From the NCBI GenBank assembly GCA_020846655.1, contig JADLDL010000090.1, forward strand, positions 1 to 64,000: a stretch of 64,000 bases of DNA, in the 5' to 3' direction. This document shows positions 59,641 through 64,000 of the stretch, piece after piece (position 1 is the first letter of the stretch; every line of letters begins with the position of its first letter). The notes below the pieces were generated by a model, which was not told where the DNA came from, searched no databases, and was given only the letters and a program-made list of their open reading frames with translations. The stretch comes from Saprospiraceae bacterium (GTDB lineage Bacteria; Bacteroidota; Bacteroidia; Chitinophagales; Saprospiraceae). The position numbers and the translations under genes were made by a program.

Positions 59641-61728
59641 TCAATTCGACCTGCTGCGGCCCACACCGGCTGGTGGCCCCAACGTGCCCTCGCCGGACGG
59701 CCCGCTGGGCGTGTTGTTTTTCAGCGGCTGGTTGCTGTCCTGAAAACGCCAGGCAATACCAAACCGAACGGCCCCAAAGGGCTGCGGGTGGCGCGCTGTT
59801 TGGTAAAATACCGATTGGTCGTCCCAAAGCGTGCTGAGGTTTTCATAGCGGAAAAAGAAGCGGAACGACTGCACTTTGAACGCAATGAACACGTCGATCC
59901 AAGGGTAGGGCTTGGCATTCAGGGAGTCCTGCAAATAGAATTGCGCGGTGACCGGCTGGTACGCGTCGGGCATAAATTCGCTGTTCAGGCGAAAGTCGAC
60001 ACCTGCACTCAGGATCATGTTTTTCTTAAATAGAGGGCCGGCGTAGTACAGGCTGTTTCGGGTAAACCAGGTGGGCAAGCGCAGGACGTCGTCGCGGTTG
60101 GATTTTTGCAGGGCCACCGTGTTGTCGAAATGAACGCGGCCCAGGCGGAAGTCTTCCCGGATCAGCAACTGCGCTACCTGCACTGGCGAACCGGTTTGCA
60201 CGGGCAGGCCTTGCTGGTCAAAATACAGGTAGTTGTTCACCAATTGCGTGCTGCCGGTAATTTCCAGCCCTGCTTTGGGCAAAGCGTAGGTCGCGGAGAG
60301 CGAGGTTTCCACCGGTTTGACAAAGTCGTTTTGCCAAAATGGCCGTTTGCTGAGAAACAGCCGGTATTGCAACATGCTGGGTGGGCGGCGCTGGCTCAGC
60401 AGGGCGGCGCGGAATTCGCCGGCTTTGCCCAAGCCAATTTTCAGGCTCCCCTTGGCCTGGTATTCGCCAAAATTGGCCAACACCCCCAGGTCGCCACGGG
60501 CTTCAAAAGCAAAACGCTCGGAAGGCGTGAGCGAGAGGCTGCCGGTCAGAAACAGGTTGGAAAACGTAGAATCCGGAACGGGCTCCTGCTCCAGGATAAA
60601 CAGGTGGTGCGTGAGACCCAGTGCCAGTTCGTCGGAGGGGTGGCCCGGGCGCTTGGCTTTGAAAGTATTGATGGTGAAGGTGTTATCCAGTTGGCGCAGG
60701 TTCCAGACGTGGCGAATCCCGCGGGCATCCACTAAAAAATTGTCGTAAAACAAGGTATCGTTGCGCATGCCGGTGCCCGGCGTGGTGCCGGGGTCGGAGA
60801 ACTTGAACGTTCGTTTGCGCCACTCGGCGGTGTGCGAGGCACGCAACACACGTTTGCTGCGGCTGCTGTCGCGGCCACCGGTAAAATTGAGGTGATGCGT
60901 CAGGTGCAGCACCCGGTCGGCTTGTTTGGTCAGGGCCTGTTGGTCGGAAAGCCACACCTCGGCATCGATGGGGCCGCTGAATTGTCCGCCGCCGAAGACG
61001 GTATCGGTCAGAATGCCGCCGTTTTCCTGTTGTTTGCTGTTGTTTCGGGTGTAGATCAAAAATGCCTCGTAGCGGTCGCTGATGGGGTACCAAACGCCCA
61101 CCGACAAGGCGTTGTGTTTGGCGGCCTGGTAGCGGTAGGCGCCCAGGTGGTTCAGGTTGCGGTAGTCGAGGGAAAAATTCAGGCCTCCGGCAAAGGTTCG
61201 GGAGAATTTTGCCAGGATCATGTTGTCGTTTTGCACCCGGCCCTGCGAAAAAAACAGGTCCGTAAACGAGCGGGTGTTGCGGTAAAACCGGAGTTCGGCG
61301 GGTCGCAAGGTGTACAGATCGAAGGCGTGGAAACCGGGGTCGAAGCCCCGGCGGGCTTTGGTTTCAAAAAACAGGGGCCGGGCCGAAGAGCCGACATTGC
61401 CCAGGTTGCCGTAGTCTACCGCTTGCCGGCGCGCGGGGTTGTACATCCGGAAATTGAAATCGGGCAAGGTATCGTCGGCCGGATATGCCCGCTGGGGGGC
61501 TGGGGCAAGGGAAAACAAAAACGGGGTGGTGTCCAGCGGCACCGGAATCACTTCGCGGGTGGTGCTGCTGGCGGCCTGGGGCTGTTGGGCCCGGGCGGTA
61601 GCCGGACAGCAGGCCAGCCCCAGGCCGAACAGCAGAAACCAAAATAAAGATTTCCGAAGCCGGGCAGCCTTCGGAAATCGCGGTTTGGGGTTCCAACATG
61701 GGCGTTGATGGGAAAGCGTTTCAGGCAT
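59641..61728 (-). CDS. Putative outer-membrane porin (Porin_10-like)
   Basis: A 695-residue barrel protein. After a signal segment (LRKSLFWFLLFGLGLACCPA) come DTLPDFNFRMYNPARRQAVD, GNLGNVGSSARPLFFETKAR, FDLYTLRPAELRFYRNTRSF and FSRTFAGGLNFSLDYRNLNH, the characteristic N-terminal motifs of the Bacteroidota putative porin family, then many amphipathic strands. The start at 61728 leaves a long n-region before the signal segment; a later start cannot be excluded. It lies 73 bases behind fabI on the same strand. Substrate unknown. Confidence 0.88.
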   Translation of the reverse strand: MPETLSHQRPCWNPKPRFPKAARLRKSLFWFLLFGLGLACCPATARAQQPQAASSTTREVIPVPLDTTPFLFSLAPAPQRAYPADDTLPDFNFRMYNPARRQAVDYGNLGNVGSSARPLFFETKARRGFDPGFHAFDLYTLRPAELRFYRNTRSFTDLFFSQGRVQNDNMILAKFSRTFAGGLNFSLDYRNLNHLGAYRYQAAKHNALSVGVWYPISDRYEAFLIYTRNNSKQQENGGILTDTVFGGGQFSGPIDAEVWLSDQQALTKQADRVLHLTHHLNFTGGRDSSRSKRVLRASHTAEWRKRTFKFSDPGTTPGTGMRNDTLFYDNFLVDARGIRHVWNLRQLDNTFTINTFKAKRPGHPSDELALGLTHHLFILEQEPVPDSTFSNLFLTGSLSLTPSERFAFEARGDLGVLANFGEYQAKGSLKIGLGKAGEFRAALLSQRRPPSMLQYRLFLSKRPFWQNDFVKPVETSLSATYALPKAGLEITGSTQLVNNYLYFDQQGLPVQTGSPVQVAQLLIREDFRLGRVHFDNTVALQKSNRDDVLRLPTWFTRNSLYYAGPLFKKNMILSAGVDFRLNSEFMPDAYQPVTAQFYLQDSLNAKPYPWIDVFIAFKVQSFRFFFRYENLSTLWDDQSVFYQTARHPQPFGAVRFGIAWRFQDSNQPLKNNTPSGPSGEGTLGPPAGVGRSRSN

Positions 61729-61800
61729 TGGACAATAGGCTTGTTGCAACAGAGGTATGCCTCCCATTTGATATAGATACTTTGCCAAAATACAAGGTTC

Positions 61801-62592
61801 TTATTCCAGGATGGCCGGGTTCATGCCCATCGTGCTGAAACCGCCATCGTGAAACAGGTTTTGCATAGTCACATAGCGCGTCAGGTTGCTGAACAGAGCC
61901 AGGCAGTAGTCGGCGCAGGCTTCGGCCGGGGCATTGCCCAGCGGCGACATTTTATCGGCATAACTGAAAAACTCGGTAAAGCCTTTCACGCCTTTGCCGG
62001 CAGTGGTCATGGTTGGCGATTGCGAAATGGTATTGACGCGCACATTTTTTGCCGTCCCGTAGTGGTAGCCAAAACTGCGGGCGATGGACTCCAGCAGGGC
62101 TTTGGATTCGGCCATTTCGGAATAATCCGGGAAAACGCGTTGCGCCGCAATATAGCTCAGGCCCACGATACTGCCCCAGTCGTTGATGGCGTCGAGTTTC
62201 CACATGGTCTGCATCATTTTATGGAACGAAATGGCGCTCACATCAAACGTCTTTTGCATCCATTCGTAGTTCAGGTCGGTGTAGGCTTTGCCTTTGCGCA
62301 CGTTGACCGACATGCCGATCGAGTGCAGGACAAAATCCACTTTGCCGCCGAAATGCTCCATGCTTTTCCGGAACAGGTTTTCCAGGTCTTCCAGCGAAGT
62401 GGCATCGGCGCCAATCACCGGCGCCTGGCATTTTTCGGCGAGGCTGTTGATTTCGCCCATGCGCATGGCCACCGGCGCATTGGTGAGCACAATTTGCGCC
62501 CCTTCTTCTACGCAGCGTTCCGCTACTTTCCAGGCGATGCTCTGGCTATCCAAGGCGCCCGAAATAATGCCTTTTTTTCCTTTCAATATCAT
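61801..62592 (-). CDS. fabI: Enoyl-[acyl-carrier-protein] reductase (NADH)
   Basis: Last reduction step of type II fatty-acid elongation. The 263-residue short-chain dehydrogenase shows the FabI-type cofactor segment GIISGALDSQSIAWKVAE, LHSIGMS, and the catalytic pair Y147 and Y157 with K164 (YSEMAESK). NTISQSPTMTTAGKGV matches the substrate-loop region. It is the target class of triclosan. A box reading TATCTTTG on the minus strand at 62651-62644 probably drives it. Confidence 0.95.
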   Translation of the reverse strand: MILKGKKGIISGALDSQSIAWKVAERCVEEGAQIVLTNAPVAMRMGEINSLAEKCQAPVIGADATSLEDLENLFRKSMEHFGGKVDFVLHSIGMSVNVRKGKAYTDLNYEWMQKTFDVSAISFHKMMQTMWKLDAINDWGSIVGLSYIAAQRVFPDYSEMAESKALLESIARSFGYHYGTAKNVRVNTISQSPTMTTAGKGVKGFTEFFSYADKMSPLGNAPAEACADYCLALFSNLTRYVTMQNLFHDGGFSTMGMNPAILE

Positions 62593-62643
62593 GCTTCAAA
62601 ATTTGAATGTTACGCCGGCCTTGTCAGGCCTCAGGTTGAGCGG

Positions 62644-62651
62644 CAAAGATA
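62644..62651 (-). promoter_or_regulatory. Candidate -7 box for fabI
   Basis: On the minus strand the sequence is TATCTTTG, fitting TAnnTTTG, about 52 bases before the fabI ATG. A TTG-type element 13 bases upstream is closer than usual. Confidence 0.45.
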
Positions 62652-62679
62652 GAAGACACCGGATCAAAAGGGCATACGC

Positions 62680-62713
62680 GGTACAGCCAAAATACAAATA
62701 TTTTGGCTGTACC
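62680..62713. other. 34-bp perfect palindrome between guaD and fabI
   Basis: GGTACAGCCAAAATA (62680-62694) pairs perfectly with 62699-62713 around a CAAA loop. No T-run follows on the minus strand, so it is either a weak guaD terminator or a protein-binding operator near the fabI promoter. Confidence 0.7.
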
Positions 62714-62732
62714 CTCGAATGCAGACAGGCAT

Positions 62733-63209
62733 TTAGTAGTCTATGCGATCGATTTTGGATTGCCATGCCGTAAAAACGCGCAAGGCTGCTTCCCGCTGCC
62801 CCTGAAACATGGGAATTTTTCGCTCGGTGTGTGTTTTGTCCAATTCCTGGTAAATAAAACTGTCGTCGAAGCCCGCCGCCGCCGCATCATCTTTGGTACA
62901 GGCGAAATACACGGCTTTGGGCCGCGCCCAGTAAATGGCGCCCAGGCACATCGGGCATGGTTCGCAGGACGTATACAACACACAATCGGTGAGTTGGAAA
63001 CTATTCAGCCGGGCGCAGGCATCCCGGATGGCCACCACCTCCGCGTGGGCGGTGGGGTCCTTGGAGGATGTAACGCGGTTGTTGCCGCGCCCCACCACCT
63101 GCCCGTCTTTCACCACGATAGCGCCAAAGGGGCCGCCTTCGTTGCTGCTCATGCCCTCCTGGGCCAGTTGAATCGCCTGCGCCAAAAAGGCATCGTGTTC
63201 ATGTTCCAT
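62733..63209 (-). CDS. guaD: Guanine deaminase
   Basis: Converts guanine to xanthine in purine salvage and nitrogen release. The 158 residues are those of the short, cytidine-deaminase-fold enzyme as in Bacillus: DPTAHAEVVAIRDA (H55, E57), SCEPCPMCLGAIYWAR (C85, C88), and the guanine-specific AGFDDSFIYQEL. The length and C-terminal lid match GuaD rather than the tRNA adenosine deaminase TadA. It lies between a surface-protein gene and fabI, all on the minus strand. Confidence 0.93.
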   Translation of the reverse strand: MEHEHDAFLAQAIQLAQEGMSSNEGGPFGAIVVKDGQVVGRGNNRVTSSKDPTAHAEVVAIRDACARLNSFQLTDCVLYTSCEPCPMCLGAIYWARPKAVYFACTKDDAAAAGFDDSFIYQELDKTHTERKIPMFQGQREAALRVFTAWQSKIDRIDY

Positions 63210-63233
63210 ACTCTACTGCACTGATGTTCAGGA

Positions 63234-64000
63234 TCAACGAAGCAGGACCACATCCCCTTTGAGCGTAGCGATACGGCCTGTGGCAAAGCGAACCTCCGCT
63301 ACGTACACATATACGTCGCTGGGGGCTTCTTTGCCGTCGGTTTTGCCGTCCCAACCCACGTCGGTCAGGCTACCGGAACCTTCAAAAACCTTTTGGCCCC
63401 AACGGTTGAAAACGCGCAGCGACAGCACTTCTACCAGCTCTTCCTCGCCCTGTTGGGTAATCAACGAGAACACATCGTTGGCATCGTCGTTGTTCGGTGT
63501 AAAAGCGTTGGGCGCCAGTACATTTTCCGGCACCACCAGGATATCAATCTTGAACTCCCGGTCGGTACAACCAAATTTGTCCCTGACGGTCAGGATATAG
63601 TGCATGGAACTGTCCGCGACGGTCACCGAGAGCGGGTTGCCGGTGGGCGCTGGTAGTGGGCTCCAGGTAAACGTATAGACCGGATCAATCACGATCGGCA
63701 AAATCACGGTGGAATTGGCCGCAACGATGGTGTCAAAATCGGCTGCGCCACCAAATACTGGAGGAATAAACACCTGGGCGGTGGCCTGATCGGTACATCC
63801 GGAGCCATCAATGACGGTCACGATGAAATCCGTGGTTTGCGTCGGGATGGCCATCACCGCCGATTCATCCTTGGGTTGCAGAATCAAATTGGCCGGCGAC
63901 CAAACATAGGTAGCATTGTTGAAAGACGTCAACACACTCAACATTGCCGTATCGCCCGGGCAAATGGTATCGCCCTGTACCACCAGGTTGGGCAAACCGG
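63234..64000 (-). CDS. C-terminal part of a type IX-secreted surface protein (type B sorting domain)
   Basis: The frame is open to the window edge, so the start is missing. About 255 residues are visible. Two PKD/Ig-like repeat units (GDTICPGDTAMLSVLTSF, FIVTVIDGSGCTDQATAQVF) precede the gliding-motility-associated C-terminal domain: VLAPNAFTPNNDDANDVFSL, LRVFNRWGQKVFEGS, VGWDGKTDGKEAPSDVYVY and LKGDVVLLR. This type B domain directs secretion through the type IX system, usually with non-covalent surface retention. Such proteins are often thousands of residues long. Confidence 0.92.
   Translation of the reverse strand, partial: GLPNLVVQGDTICPGDTAMLSVLTSFNNATYVWSPANLILQPKDESAVMAIPTQTTDFIVTVIDGSGCTDQATAQVFIPPVFGGAADFDTIVAANSTVILPIVIDPVYTFTWSPLPAPTGNPLSVTVADSSMHYILTVRDKFGCTDREFKIDILVVPENVLAPNAFTPNNDDANDVFSLITQQGEEELVEVLSLRVFNRWGQKVFEGSGSLTDVGWDGKTDGKEAPSDVYVYVAEVRFATGRIATLKGDVVLLR

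Noticed and set aside
62733..63209. Annotation as tRNA adenosine deaminase TadA
   Set aside because: The AGFDDSFIY segment and C-terminal lid match short guanine deaminases, and TadA-specific RNA-binding features are not seen.

Overview
The window reads as a chromosomal segment of a Bacteroidota bacterium, most like the Saprospiria/Lewinella side of the phylum. The evidence is: type IX secretion C-terminal domains on three proteins, a TonB-dependent receptor with a carboxypeptidase-like N-terminal domain, DUF5683 and DUF5689 proteins, a Porin_10-type barrel, Bacteroidota-style TAnnTTTG promoter boxes, and almost no Shine-Dalgarno signals. Base composition is GC-rich by eye, with three AT-rich patches at about 14.95-16.9, 51.9-52.5 and 52.6-53.55 kb. 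No phylogenetic search was possible.

Layout. 0-3 kb: tail of an Ala/Pro/Lys-rich protein, glgC, a rhamnose-mutarotase-like gene, and dnaN facing them across a bidirectional terminator. 3-10 kb: an M16 homologue without its metal motif, then the cell-shape operon mreB-mreC-mreD-mrdA (rodA does not follow). 10-14.2 kb, minus strand: small membrane protein, queE, an M42 aminopeptidase/NlpC-P60 pair, pyrE. 14.2-17.6 kb: NUDIX, an AT-rich AAA ATPase plus TOPRIM-like pair (probable defence islet), and a methyltransferase preceded by a decayed copy of its own 5' end. 17.7-23.7 kb: secreted BNR-repeat protein, lipoproteins, one gene broken by an in-frame TGA, and an arginyl/leucyl-transferase-like gene. 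23.8-32 kb: ppc, arfB, a cold-shock gene, valS and a CorC/HlyC-type membrane protein. 32-37.6 kb: secreted endonuclease/phosphatase, TonB receptor and DUF5689 lipoprotein, plausibly a nucleic-acid scavenging locus. 37.7-51.8 kb: DUF5683, rhomboid, secreted M1 aminopeptidase, HdeD, MCE/MlaD, amidase head-to-head with lptD, ung, and a type IX-secreted protein. 53.6-64 kb: methyltransferase, APC transporter/sirtuin/histidine kinase cluster, metalloprotease-like lipoprotein, porin, fabI, guaD, and the C-terminus of a large gliding-type (type IX) surface protein.

The most striking element is at 51882-52546. It is a tRNA-Arg(UCU) gene split after anticodon base U34 by a 592-nt group I intron whose P1-P9 helices can be traced by eye. 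The intron carries an HNH endonuclease gene on the opposite strand, in the P6 extension. An AbiEii-type toxin-antitoxin pair lies directly downstream. I know of the classic tRNA group I introns in cyanobacteria and proteobacteria, but I do not recall one described in this tRNA in Bacteroidota.

Most genes are housekeeping, envelope biogenesis (mre, lptD, mlaD, amidase, PBP2, fabI, porin) or exported proteins. Accessory material is confined to the three AT-rich patches.
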